Below are positions 23,133-35,166 of a stretch of 64,000 bases of DNA, piece after piece. The position numbers were made by a program, and so were the translations under genes. Location of the stretch: assembly GCA_037577475.1 (NCBI GenBank), contig CM075189.1, positions 36,846,254-36,910,253 of the forward strand, read 5' to 3'. Source of the DNA: Chaunax sp. Z400 (taxonomy: Eukaryota > Chordata > Actinopteri > Lophiiformes > Chaunacidae). The first letter of the stretch is position 1. Each line of letters starts with the position of its first letter. The notes beneath the pieces are model-generated. The model made no database searches. It saw only the letters and a list, made by a program, of their open reading frames with translations, and was not told the origin of the DNA.

Positions 23133-26100
23133 AATCATTTGGTGTCAGAAACAGTTAGCTGTAGAAACATTTCTCCTCATTCTGCCTTAAAGCATGAACC
23201 ACATCTGTAACTAGACGTCACTCAGGGAGCGCAGACCTCCAACAAGTCAGTTCAGTTTCTCAATCATGTCATTACACCTAAAAGCACCACTCACTGCTTC
23301 CTCGTCCTTCAGTGTCTGAACAGGGGTTCTCAGCACATCTTCCTGAGTCTCATTTCTCTTTGGTTCAGTTAAGAAACTACACATTTATTAAGAGAGCACA
23401 GTTGTACCTGTTTGAGTCCAGAGAACATGAAGGCATCGGAGGGTTCAACAGCCATCTCCACCTCCTGCACCAGAGCCGTTCTGTTCTCTATGTGGTAACG
23501 AACAGAAACAGACTCTCTGACTCGCCCGAATGATGGTAGATCTGCAATCAAGTAAAGACGTTTAGAAATAAAGGCCCATATTCTATAAAACTGACTTCAT
23601 TAGGTGATAGTATGAAAATAATAGTCACTGCTGCAGGATCAGAGCATTATCACCAAGCATAGTGTACAATAATGTGACTCTTGTGCATTCACTGACCAGC
23701 ATGGATGTAAAGCGGGACAGACTCCAGGATGATGTGAGGTAGAGTGACTGTAGTTTGGATGAGAGGACCGTCTTCACTGGACGACTTTCTGTGCAGCAGA
23801 GTTCAAACAGAGGCTTAACAGCATGTTCAAACCCACTGACCCGCCAGCCACACCCTGTTAGTGAGAGTACGTACCTCCTCCATGATATCAGGTACTGTCC
23901 TGTAGCTACAGTACTATTGTTGTTGACCAGTGGTGGACACCGGAGACAGAAACACTCACTGGCACACTCACCTGTCTGCAGAACCACTGGCCGCACACAC
24001 AAACAGATAACAGGTTATGGTCGTGGGATTTAGACCTTTTTGGTTGTAGATACAAATGTTAAAACGGTAAATCTAGACAGGTACCTTCCTGCAGCTGCGA
24101 CTGAAGCTGTGGTGTGTTGCTGCTCACAGTGAGCAGCTGCAGAGAAGAGGAGGCTAGCTGAAGAGGCCAGGGAGACGTTGAGAGGACATCTGTCATCAAC
24201 AGGAAGGGGATGTCCACCGCTACCCGGTCCATTGGCTCAAACTGAACACACACAGAAGCACAGATGATGCTAAGACCTCTAAAACCCACATTCAGTATGG
24301 TGAGGTCGGTGCCTGCACCAATGCTGTTGTCACTAAATATGCTCCCCTTGGGTGATGTCATCTGTAGACATGGTATTTCCTCTCACTGATACCTAGATGA
24401 CATACAGTTGTCCCTCCCCGTTAAGCCCTCTGACTTCTCTACAGGACTGTCTGACTGATATAGAAAACTGATGTCCATAAATTCTACTTAAGCTTCCTTC
24501 TAATAAAACAGAGGTTGTGTTATTGATAATGAGCTTTACCAATTAGCATATTACGAAACTAATACTGCCATCTACTGTTTACTTGTTGCCATGGACACAC
24601 ATGTCATTACAACACAGAGGGCAGTGAAATGCATCCCTGGTCCCAGGTTCAGAGTTAAGGTTGGGGATAGCGGTCAATGATGAGCATCAGCTCAGGACGC
24701 AGAGCAAGACACTGAACCCCAACTTAGTGTGTTTGTCATAATTCTGATGCCAAGGCACAATAAATAAATGAAGAGACTGTTTCATTTCAAATATTACAGA
24801 ATTCTTGGATGAAATTTATAGTGACAGTAGATGAAAACCCAAACTACATTCAGATTCATTCATATTCCAAGTTTTGGGGATATACTGGTTGAAACTTTCA
24901 AGACGTTGTACAAACCCTGTAAGGAGTACTAGCAACATGTACATCATAGTTCTGTTTCACAGTGTGCAATGTTAAGACAAGGAACACATAATCACTGCTG
25001 TTAGAGCCAGTTTCTCCGGCGACAACCTGCACTGGAATAGAAAAACGTATCCAAAGCTAAGACCTAAAACCCTGAAGGACCACTGGTGCACCTCCTTATT
25101 AATTATCAGCCACACACCTTGTTGGATACAAACTTTGCAGACACCTCAAACGGGACCACCGTCTCTATGGTAACCGTCTCGTCCTGGAAGACAACAGAAT
25201 GAGAGAGGAGTAAACCAGCATGTGAGCATCTATGATTTTAAGGTGCACTGCAGCAGAGCTCAGCTGTGTCTTTACCTTATGACATTTACAGACTATCTGT
25301 CGTCCTTCCACTGTGGTGTCCGTGCTGTAGGCCACGTGGAACAGGAAGACCCTCGGTCCAGTTGACACACACTTCACATATACGCATCTCTGCAACTACA
25401 GACAAACAGGTGGTCTGTTTGTGTTTGTGTGTTTGTGTATTTTCCCCGTCAGTCTTCCTCTATCTTATTATTAGTATTTCAGGAACTTTATCCTATTAAT
25501 TATATTTACTATGTAACTATACACTGTATACACAGATTCATGCATTCCAACATTATCACTAAGCATTAGACATTTCCAACAGGTGACAGCTTCGTTGCTA
25601 TGTAATAATTCAGCTGAGGCACTGGTAAGCCATGTGAGAAGGAGGGAGGCATCTCTCCAGCATTAGCCCCTCTTAAACAGCCTCTTCAAGGCGGGGCAGT
25701 GGTGTCCTTAATTTAAGTGCCTCAGCATTCTGTATTAAAGTTCAAAGGTGAAATGGGGGGTCACTGCTGTGTGAAACGACTTGTGTACAAAAGGAGTTGA
25801 GGAGGCGAGGTGTCGCGACAGGAGGGCAGCTTGATGTTCTGATGACGTGTTATGTGTGTGACCCTCAACCAGGACATTTAAAAAGCAACTAGTAGCAGTT
25901 AGCAGCTAACACAAAAAAAGAAAATAAATCAGCAGAAACTGATGCTGTTGTGTTACACGTCACCTCTTTTGCATGTGGAACACCAGCATGCTATTTAAAG
26001 TCACATACTAGGTATGCAGCTGTTGGTTCATTCACTTTAAATAAACTAAGGTGGTGTAGAGAAGGGTCTCTGTTGTGGCTCTTCTGCACATTCGCTGTGT

Positions 26101-27567
26101 AAATAGTGCTGCTGTAATGTTGTCATTATTTCATTTCACTTCATAACGAACACAGAAAAGACTGGGGGGGCATCACATCCTGCCAACAGCTGACACAAAG
26201 GAAAACTCAGTGAGTGTTATGTTTGCATCGTCCCATGTGTTGTAAGCTTCTTGGTAGCTTTGTAGTCACTCCTCTGTTATCGCAGCATTAAGGTAGCACA
26301 CGGTTGGCGTGTTTACACAACCGGATATATGAAAATGTTTTAAAGTTGCACTCCAGACAAACACTCTAGACTCAAAAGGCTGAATATTCTTTCCCAAAAC
26401 AAGAAAAATAAAATGTTAAAAATCCCAAGAGGCACCATTCTTGTATATGTTTGATGAGTTAGCCTACAGTATATCTCCTGCATCGCATGCCAGGTAGGGG
26501 ATAATAAAATGTAAAAAAAACAAACAAAAAAAACATGTAGATAATAATTTCAGAATTCAATCAGTGTTAACTCTTTCAAATTATATGTGACAACTGTTCC
26601 ATCAGCCTTAGTGTGTTTCTCTATATGAAGCATCTCTTTATGAACGTATGTCTACCTTTTGGCCTGGTTTCAGATCCCCTAGAGCTCCGTCAGGCAGCAG
26701 GGCAGGAGCAGCATCGTCACAAACCTTTGAGCCATCGAGCGTCACATGCGTCGTCTGGCCTAGATTAGCATCCTGGCCTGGAAACCCAACCGAGACAAAC
26801 ATCAACACAAACAACACAAAGAAAATAAATTAAGAGCATTAGTTCATATTTTCACATGTTTAAGAGTCCAATTTTAAGCCATAACTCTATCAAAATGTGT
26901 CAACATAACTCTGAAGGTGATGAAGACAGGACAAAAAAAAAAAAATCCTTCCACCTACACACTAATTTGTTCAATACTGATAAAAGAAATACAATAACAA
27001 CTATTTGCAGTCATAGCAGTATCAATGTACCTGATTTAAGACCAGCTGTCAATTTGACATCCTTTGCCACGCCCTCCTCCTGTGATTGGACAGTGAGGCT
27101 GATGCAGTACATCTCATTGTTGAGAGCAGGGGGATGGTGGCTCAGCTGAACAGAAATCTTTGGGACTCTGGAGATGATCCTGAACAGCAAAGAGGAACAA
27201 ACAGGTTCAACATGTGTGTCGGTGGGGCGTAGAGAATATCTGGTGGAGGAACCTTTACATCAATACTGGGATTGTGTTGTCTGAAAAGAGCCTTACATGG
27301 TGCTGTGCTGCATGTTCAGGATGTCCCATTCCAGCTCTTGATGTGCCTCCATGCACCGACCCCATCGACGTGATGACCTGCTAGCCTGTAAGGCTTCATG
27401 GGTAGAGGCTGCGTCTCCACCTGCCCCTCTCCAGCTCACAAATACACAGCGGCCACTGCCGCTGCCCAGCATCACCTCAATGCCCGTCATCTAAATGTGA
27501 ATACCCAGCAACACAGTCGGTAACAAACTCTCTCCCACACACACCTCACCTCCATCTTCTTGCCAAC

Positions 27568-27772
27568 ACAGACACACACACACACACACACACACATACA
27601 AACACAGACAGACACACACACACAGACACACACAGACAAACAGACAAAAACACATACAGACAGACACACACACACACACACACACAGACACACACACAGA
27701 CACACACAGACACACACACACACAGACACACACACACACACAGACACACACACACAGACAGACACACACAAC
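27568..27772 (+). repeat. Compound (CA)n/(CAGA)n microsatellite
   Basis: About 200 bp of CA runs interrupted by CAGA. It sits in a trappc11 intron directly upstream (minus sense) of exon 27297-27490. Long apparent reading frames here (Cys-Val-rich on minus, Thr-His-rich on plus) are translations of the repeat. Confidence 0.95.
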
Positions 27773-27920
27773 CAACCTTGTTGATCACTCAAACTGTGAC
27801 ACCGTAGCTACTGATTCTAGCTCTCTGATTGGCTGGACAGTCACTGATAGTCCAAAGGAGGCTCTCTAATAACATCAGTATATTCATGAGACATTTAGCA
27901 ACGACCGTTTATGGATGGTT

Positions 27921-29167
27921 GTGGGACGACACTGGGAGTAGTGGTGGGACGACACTGGGAGGAGCGGTGGGACGACACTGGGAGTAGTGGTGGGACGACA
28001 CTGGGAGGAGCGGTGGGACGACACTGGGAGGAGTGGTGGGACGACACTGGGAGGAGTGGTGGGACGATACTGAGAGGAGTGGTGGGACGACACTGGGAGG
28101 AGTGGTGGGACGACACTGGGAGGAGTGGTGGGACGACACTGGGAGGAGTGGTGGGAAGATACTGGGAGGAGTGGTGGGACGACACTGGGAGGAGTGGTGG
28201 GATGACACTGGGAGGAGTGGTGGGAAGATACTGAGAGGAGTGGTGGGACGACACTGGGAGGGGTGGTGGGAAGATACTGGGAGGGGTGGTGGTGGGACGA
28301 CACTGGGATGAGTGGTGGGACGACACTGGGATGAGTGGTGGGATAACACTGGGAGTGGTGGTGGGACGACACTGGGAGGAGTGGTGGGACGACATTGGGA
28401 GGAGTGGTGGGACGACACTGGGAGGAGTGGTGGGAGGACACTGGGAGGAGTGGTGGGACGATACTGGGAGGAGTGGTGGGACGACACTGGGAGGAGTGGT
28501 GGGGAGATACTGGGAGGAGTGGTGGGACGACACTGGGAGGAGTGGTGGGACGACACTGGGAGGAGTGGTGGGAAGATACTGAGAGGAGTGGTGGGACGAT
28601 ACTGGGAGGGGTGGTGGCAAGATACTGGGAGGGGTGGTGGTGGGACGACACTGGGATGAGTGGTGGGACGACACTGGGAGGAGTGGTGGGACGACACTGG
28701 GAGGAGTGGTGGGAAGATACTGGGAGGAGTGGTGGGACGACACTGGGAGGAGTGGTGGGACGACACTGGGAGGAGTGGTGGGAAGATACTGAGAGGAGTG
28801 GTGGGACGATACTGGGAGGGGTGGTGGCAAGATACTGGGAGGGGTGGTGGTGGGACGACACTGGGATGAGTGGTGGGACGACACTGGGATGAGTGGTGGG
28901 ACGACACTGGGATGAGTGGTGGGATAACACTGGGAGTGGTGGTGGGATAACACTGGGAGTGGTGGTGGGACGACACTGGGAGGAGTGGTGGGACAACATT
29001 GGGAGGAGTGGTGGGACGACACTGGGAGGAGTGGTGGGACGACACTGGGAGGAGTGGTGGGAGGACACTGGGAGGAGTGGTGGGACGACACTGGGAGCAG
29101 TGGTGGGACGAAACTGGGAGGAGTGGTGGGACGATACTGGGAGGAGTGGTGGGATGATATTGGGAGA
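27921..29167 (+). repeat. 23-bp minisatellite, about 54 units
   Basis: The unit is GTGGTGGGACGACACTGGGAGGA with frequent variants (AAGATACTGGG, GATGAGTGG, GGGTGGTGG). Higher-order blocks recur: a block of about 200 bp ending GGGGTGGTGGTGGGACGACA appears three times (~28280, ~28640, ~28850). The unit has no stop in any frame and 23 is not a multiple of three. All three minus-strand frames therefore stay open over more than 1 kb with a 23-residue period; these are not genes. It lies between trappc11 exons 29889-~30020 and 27297-27490, where about 50 codons of trappc11 are missing. Confidence 0.95.
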
Positions 29168-29169
29168 AG

Positions 29170-29880
29170 GCTATACTTGCACAGTTGACCACAGGTGTGT
29201 ATTTATGAAGAGAAGACTGTGTTCAGGTTTCCTCCGCACGGTTTTATAGATCTGAATATTTTCTTGCGTAGGAACATTCTGAGATCTGTGAGTAAACAAT
29301 GTTTTAGGATGTATGTTTTATAAATGAGGCTCCTGCTCTGTTGCGGTTCCATCTGAGCCGAGCAGATACCAAAAGGTGACGTGAAACATTACGGACCACT
29401 GATTGGTCAATGCCCAGCATGCACAGAGTTTCCTGCACAGCACAAATCAATGGCCGCCACACTCAAACAGCGAAGCTACTTTGGCGACCGTAACTTTTAT
29501 TTGTTACAGCTGCTACATTAAGGAGGTGCAGACGTTCGTGTCTTAAACAGCTGATGGTAGGATCACCAGAGAGGTGTGTGTCACATTAAAGACTACATCA
29601 CGGCAGTTTCACGTGGCCCCAATCTACCCTGAGGAGGAACCATCGGCAATGGAAAAGAACCGGCAGAAATCGAGTCCAGTCCAGTCCAGTCGAGCTGGTA
29701 CTACGCTGTGGAAAAGGGGCTTCAGTCGAAGTCTGAGGCCGTCTGTGGTTTGTCACAAGAAATGCAAAAAGAAGAGTAACTTTTTTATTTATTTGATATT
29801 ATTCTGTTGACACTGTGTTGTTTGTGTCGTGAACGTTCTACAAGCAGTCACTGCTTGTTGCTGCCTTTCATGACTTTAGT
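29170..29880. other. Trappc11 intron interval without recognised exons
   Basis: Between the minisatellite and the 29889 exon I see no trappc11 exon. The segment expected here in family members (after SLSNQ, up to the KTEDVGKKIE-type stretch) was searched for on the minus strand and not found. A short PTR-like direct repeat (AGTCCAGTCCAGTCCAGTC) is at ~29672. Confidence 0.55.
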
Positions 29881-30023
29881 ATAGTTACCTGGTTACTGAG
29901 GCTGACAGCGAGCTTGTTGAAGGACACAGGATGAGGACAGTCGGCTCGGAGGAAAACCTGCAGTTGGATGGGCTGGTCCACATGGAAACTGGGAGACTGG
30001 AACTTGGCCAATAGCATAGAGCC

Positions 30024-30730
30024 GTAACATAACAGCACTGGTTATGATGGGGAATCAACTAATTTGGGATTTTAACGTTTTGACCGTACACAGTCAGAGC
30101 AGCTCTCCAGACCAGAGGAGAAGTAAGCCCCTTCCAGACAGGCTCATTTTGAACAGGCGTCACACTAGTTTATCTTAAAGCCAATAACTTTTCTCTATCC
30201 TTGCTTTAATCCAAGTTGTACACCATAAACATGAAGTAGAGTAAAAAAAGTACTTTCATAGTGCACAGTAGCCTGGATGGTTGTGTTTGGGTGAGTGTGT
30301 TTACTGACTGAATGGGATGTAGTCCTGCACTTTTATGCTCAACTAGTTAGATCCAGCCAAAGCCATGCGATCGCTCCACAGCGACCTGGCTGCACTGACA
30401 GAGGAAGAGTCGCACTCGGGCTCGGCATCAGGGACCTCGTTCTGACAACATCAGACAAGTCAAAAGTGGCTGTATGAATTTAAAAGATACTTCCTGGTCT
30501 GTGACCTAGTTCAACTGTGGGCCAGCTCAACATTTGCTGGTTTAAATGTGACCACAGCTACAAACTGCATGAGACAGAAGACGCCATCATGACACTTTCC
30601 ATTGAAGAACATTTTCTTTTGTTTCATGCATTTAATTCATACCCTCACTGCACATAGTAACATTCTGGCATCAGTGCTATGATAGATCTGAATCTGAATC
30701 TCAGATGTTTGCTGTTGAATTCTTTGGATT
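30024..30730. other. Trappc11 interval with a missing exon segment
   Basis: The exon ending near 30020 loses homology to TRAPPC11 upstream of [10 protein letters not shown]. The exon at ~30731-30792 loses it after NLIKVLK and soon hits a stop. The intervening ~60 residues expected in the family are not found in this 0.7 kb, which suggests an internal deletion. No other feature is recognised. Confidence 0.55.
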
Positions 30731-31354
30731 CTTCAGGACTTTGATGAGATTCTTCTCAATCCTTGACTTTTGTTCCTCTTTCAAAGTTGAGGCTGGAAGA
30801 CAAGATGACAGAATCATGACCTCTTTGATCAGATACATGTGAAAGAGTTTCTTACTTCACAATGTTTTGTACTGAAGTTGAAAGTCTTACGTTTTATATT
30901 ATATGTTAGGATAATTCAGTTTTAAAAGTTCATTTTCAGGCAGATTTATCACAAATAAGTTCTTAATCTGTGAGCAGAAGTTTCATCTGAGAGACACAAA
31001 GGAACATTTGGTCAAAAGCTTCCACAGAGAGCAAGTTTGTCTAACAAATAAAAAGCCTCAAAAGAACCTAAATTCATTTGTCTTTTATTACTTAGACTAT
31101 TTGATGAATTGTTGTCATGTGTTTGGTTTAACTAACAAATGACTCCTAATGGTATGGCTGATGGCTGGTCTCATTTGTCAGAAGAATACTGTAAGCCATT
31201 AGCAGAAATATCATGATAAGTCATGGTTGTATGATTTGTAAACTATTTATTGCAACTGTCACTTTAACCTGTTATGTCTTTACCTGCCTATAGTTTGTTC
31301 TTTGCTGCTATTTTCTAACCATTGTGTATTCATGTTGTGTTCTATGCTGCTGTA

Positions 31355-31412
31355 ACAAGAGAATTTCCCCTTGCAGGATGAATAAAGTATCTTCTTATCT
31401 TATCTTATATAG
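31355..31412 (+). mobile_element. LINE 3' tail remnant
   Basis: GAGAATTTCCCCTTGCAGGA followed by TGAATAAAGTATCTTCTTATC and a (TTATC)n-like tail is the usual 3' end of fish LINEs. Preceding sequence from ~31250 may belong to the same copy, but no reading frame is preserved. Confidence 0.55.
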
Positions 31413-32098
31413 ACATTTTCAGCTATACTGCCTCACACTCCAAATTATACTTAGCAATAAAATAACACAGAAATGTCAGGTTAGAAGGGCTTCAATGTAA
31501 TTCTAATTCAACACAATATAAATTCATTTTAACCCTGAGGCTATATATAATATTTATAATATATAAATTTGGAAGGTTATTATAATCAACAAAAAACTGC
31601 ATTGCATTTGATCATTGATTAAAACCTTCCAAACGGACAACACTGATTTGCTAAGGATGGCTCAGAATAACCTTGCTTACCTCTGCCCAGCAGCTCCATG
31701 CAGTATATGATGTAGTCTTTAACACTGGCCATCAGATAAGCACAGCGCAGAGCTGTGGTCAGTATGGCTGTCAGGAGGCTCCACCATCGTTCAGTGCGAT
31801 AGTCGCACATTACGTAGTCCAACAGCCTGATAACACAACACACAAACACAGATAACATGCCAACAGACTCTACTGGCAGAAGTTAACACTGCTTCCACAC
31901 AGTGTATATACCTGTATATATATATATACACCTGTACACTAAATATACATATAGTGTATATTTACACTTTAGGTTATACTAATGACTGATTGTACACAGT
32001 TTGGATTTTCCTCTTTCAAGACAAACCTTTCTGTAAGCAGAAAGCGTGTTTGGCAGTTTCAAAGGTTTCAGCTGCCTGATCACTTTACTCAATAGTCT

Positions 32099-32190
32099 CG
32101 ATCTCATTCGAACTGGGACACAACGCAGGGTCAGGCCTAGTTAGTACTCAGATGGGAGACGGCCTGGGAAGACTAGGTGCTGGAAGCTTG
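32099..32190 (+). mobile_element. 5S rRNA-derived SINE head
   Basis: GCAGGGTCAGGCCTAGTTAG, TACTCAGATGGGAGACGGCC and GGTGCTGGAAGCTT match the 3' two thirds of vertebrate 5S rRNA with scattered changes, including the internal-promoter region. The 5' part of 5S is poorly conserved. It is joined directly to a SINE body, so this is a 5S-headed (SINE3-type) retroposon and not a 5S gene. Confidence 0.75.
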
Positions 32191-32475
32191 GGGCAGCTGT
32201 GGCTCAGGACATTGAGCGGTCAGTTATTCGGCCCCCAGCTTGTAGTTTACATGTGGAAGTGTCCTTGGGAAAGATACTAAGCTCCAAAGGACTTCTGATG
32301 GCCGTTCCATTGGTGAGTGTTGGTGTGAATTGTTATCACTACTGATGAACAGGAAGGGGCGAGCGTTGTAGCCTCTGTCTCCACTATATGAATGGGTGAA
32401 TGCTGGCTCGTGTTGTAAACCACTTTGAGTGGTCGGTCTGATTGAAGCTACACAAGTACAACAAGTTATGGAGTG
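32190..32475 (+). mobile_element. SINE body fused to the 5S head
   Basis: This starts with GGGGCAGCTGTGGCTCAGGA and carries GTCCTTGGGAAAGATACTAA and TTGTAAACCACTTTGAGTGG. These are the same modules as the tRNA-headed SINE at 12606-12865, but here they are preceded by 5S-like sequence. It lies in the trappc11 intron between exons 32515-32569 and 31681-31827. Confidence 0.7.
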
Positions 32476-32658
32476 GAACAGTCCTTTACAAGCCCAGCGT
32501 GTGTTTTGACTTACTTTAGAGCTTTGGTGCGGTCCTTAGCATGGTAGTACTCCTCTCCCATCTGCACCACTGTGTAGGAGAGAAGACAGAATGAGGAAAA
32601 ATACAGAGTGTGTGCAGGATCCACTGGAGGCCTGCTATAAGGCTGCTGAAGGTATTCA

Positions 32659-32826
<168 letters not shown>

Positions 32827-33229
32827 TCACCCACACATTGTGGGATGATTTTCACTGAAAGGCTGTGATGACAAAGATCAATATTAAACTGTGGGTGGTT
32901 TTATCGAAATAGAAAAGTAACAGAGGTTAAGTGTTACGGATCATTTCAGACTGTCGTGCTAAAAAGATCTGTTAAAAGATGATAAGAAAGTGTTGGACAT
33001 TTGACTGTGCCCTACTGTCTCTGAACTCGATGACAACACATCTGCTGCTGGTCCCAGTCCAACCAGTCTGTAATAATACTGTCTTTACAGTTGAGCCATT
33101 CAAATGTTGGACAAAAAGTAAACAAGGTACCATCATTGTCACATTTTACACAAATACAAGATTGCAAACTTCATCCATTTTCATTATGTAGAGCATGAAG
33201 TAAAGTTTTTGTGAACGCATTACAAGATT

Positions 33230-33560
33230 GCAGAGTTGGAGAAGCTGCACCAGAGCAGCTTCTAGTGATAACAGTGAAGTTCCACTCTGAATAACTTTGT
33301 TCGCTCAGGACGGCTTTTTCTGTCAAAGATGCAAACTCCTGGAACTTGCTGCCTGATCACTTAAAATCTGCTGCAGCTTCAGTGTTTCAAGAGAACTTCC
33401 AAATCCTGGTCAATCCAGCAACAAACATGTCATCATGTCTAGTTTTCTCCTGTCATTTCTGTCGTTTTACCTTGATGCTCTCACTTTGTTTTAATCTCAA
33501 TGTGTTATTCTCTTTGTTGTTTAAAAGCCCTTCTCTGGACGTGTTTTCTTATTAGCATTC
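33230..33560 (+). mobile_element. Non-LTR retrotransposon C-terminal remnant
   Basis: The plus strand reads a degenerate DANSWNLLPDHLKSAAASVF, resembling the WNxLPxxLRxAxSxxxFK segment near the end of many fish LINE ORF2 proteins. It is too short and decayed to classify. Confidence 0.45.
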
Positions 33561-33984
33561 CCTATAAAAACTATGAAACTGGGCAAAGGTTTTAAAACTC
33601 AGTTTCATTCTGTTTGTCTATGTATGATGAATGATGTAGCTGTCCCTATGAAATAAACCATTATCAAATGAATACGTCTGATAAACACTGCCTCACATGG
33701 AACAGTGTACTATAATAAGGCCATAACCACACACACGATGACTTAATATCACTTCAATATCATAACAGTAGAAACACATCATTTTAAAAACCCAATATTT
33801 TCCTTCCACTAGCCCTAATCTACTGAAACAAACAAACATGTAATACATAGAAATGACTTTTTCAAGTACCCACAACCAAAACTTGTTAAATCATGAATAA
33901 CCATCATTTAGTCATAACATAGAAAAAACAGTCATTGGTTCATTTCAAAGTAAACGATGATGTTGGTGAGATTTTTTTCTGCAT

Positions 33985-34600
33985 GAATGAAAAGACCTGG
34001 TCAAGGCGATAATTTACCGAGTCTAATTAATGTCCTACTGAAACAACTGATGATGTCACGACTTCCACTAAGCTTACGTGACCAGGCAGTTAGGATGATG
34101 ATGATGATGCTGATGGCCGGATCTCTGCAGACACGTTCAGCACATATGTTACAGATGTTATGGCTCATTGCATTCAGTGACCAGTCCAGATTTAACTTGC
34201 ACAGAGCTGATGGTCGTAGGCGTGTGTATCGTCGCCGTGGGGAACGCTCTCCTGCAGCATACATCCAGGAAGTGGACCATTTGGTGGTGATGTCATGATG
34301 TGGGGAGCCATTGCTAATGGATGGCGGGCAGACCTTGTCCACATCCACGGTACACTGACAGCTATCTGTTACCGAGATACGGTCCCAGGTTCACATGTCA
34401 TTCCCAGGATACAGCAATCAGGCATCACCTTCATGCATGACAATGTCAGACCACATGTGGCTCATGTCTGTCAGGAGTAGCATGGACCAGAACAATGTCA
34501 CTGTCCTTCCTTGGGCAACATATTCACCAGATCTCAACCCAACAGAGCATCTGTGCGACGTTCAGGATCACCGGGTAAAGTAGTGATAAATGCTGGAGGT
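33985..34600 (+). mobile_element. Tc1/mariner transposase remnant (DD34E type)
   Basis: Translation across frames gives FSDQSRFNLHRADGRRRVYR, then a GGDVMMWGAIANG-like segment, HDNVRPHVAHVCQE and SPDLNPTEH. These are the three catalytic neighbourhoods of a Tc1-like DDE transposase (first Asp, second Asp, Glu). Frameshifts and a stop after CQE disable it. The N-terminal DNA-binding part is only partly preserved near 34000-34130. Confidence 0.8.
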
Positions 34601-35166
34601 AGACACGCACGGTAGTGACTATTGTTGTTCTCTGTCTCACCATCCACACTTTCTGACTTGTAAACACTAAGACAAAAACCACTAATCTGCACAAAAACGA
34701 TTTTTCTGTATGGCTAAAGGGTGAATAAAGATGTGTGAACCATAATCTACCTTTGATATTTAAGATTGACAGGATGGCATGACATCAAAAAAAACATATG
34801 CGTTTCTACTGTTGCTCAGTATATTTAGTTTTGGACCAGGTGTTTCCTCAGGTTACAGATATTACAGTGAGTTTTGTGAAGTGTAGCCACACAGGGATGA
34901 TGGAGTCTTACTCTCTCAGTCAGATGCTCTCTCACTGACATAAATCGGTTCTCAGTAGTACTGACGTGATTTTGCCGCTACTCTTAAAAGTACTGGGTTT
35001 GGTACCCAACCTTTCATCACATAATGGGAGTTCCTAATACTCTGTCTTGGTCTTGCAGCCTGTGTGTGTTGCTCATGTTGTGTATCACAACTCAGTTTTA
35101 CGTCACTCTGATCCTGTTTCAGTCGACAAAGGTACCGACCTCTGATGCACACACCCTGTATGGAGC

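Larger units (their letters stand above)
16089..23407. other. Interval between the piwil1 start and the trappc11 fragment
   Basis: About 7.3 kb with no exon I can recognise on either strand. It holds the presumed piwil1 promoter, a tRNA-type SINE (17.2-17.5 kb), a dispersed repeat (18.6-18.96 kb), a LINE remnant (21.6-22.3 kb) and simple repeats. The missing final trappc11 exon(s) were looked for here and not found. Confidence 0.6.

Noticed and set aside
27487..27792. Cys-Val-rich minus-strand and Thr-His-rich plus-strand frames
   Set aside because: They are direct translations of the CA/CAGA microsatellite.
27884..29249. Six or more open frames of 100-427 codons on both strands
   Set aside because: They are translations of the 23-bp minisatellite, with a strict 23-residue period in every frame; no codon bias or domain is present.
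32099..32190. Possible 5S rRNA gene
   Set aside because: The 5' third is degenerate, there are many substitutions, no terminator T-run follows, and it is fused to a SINE body.
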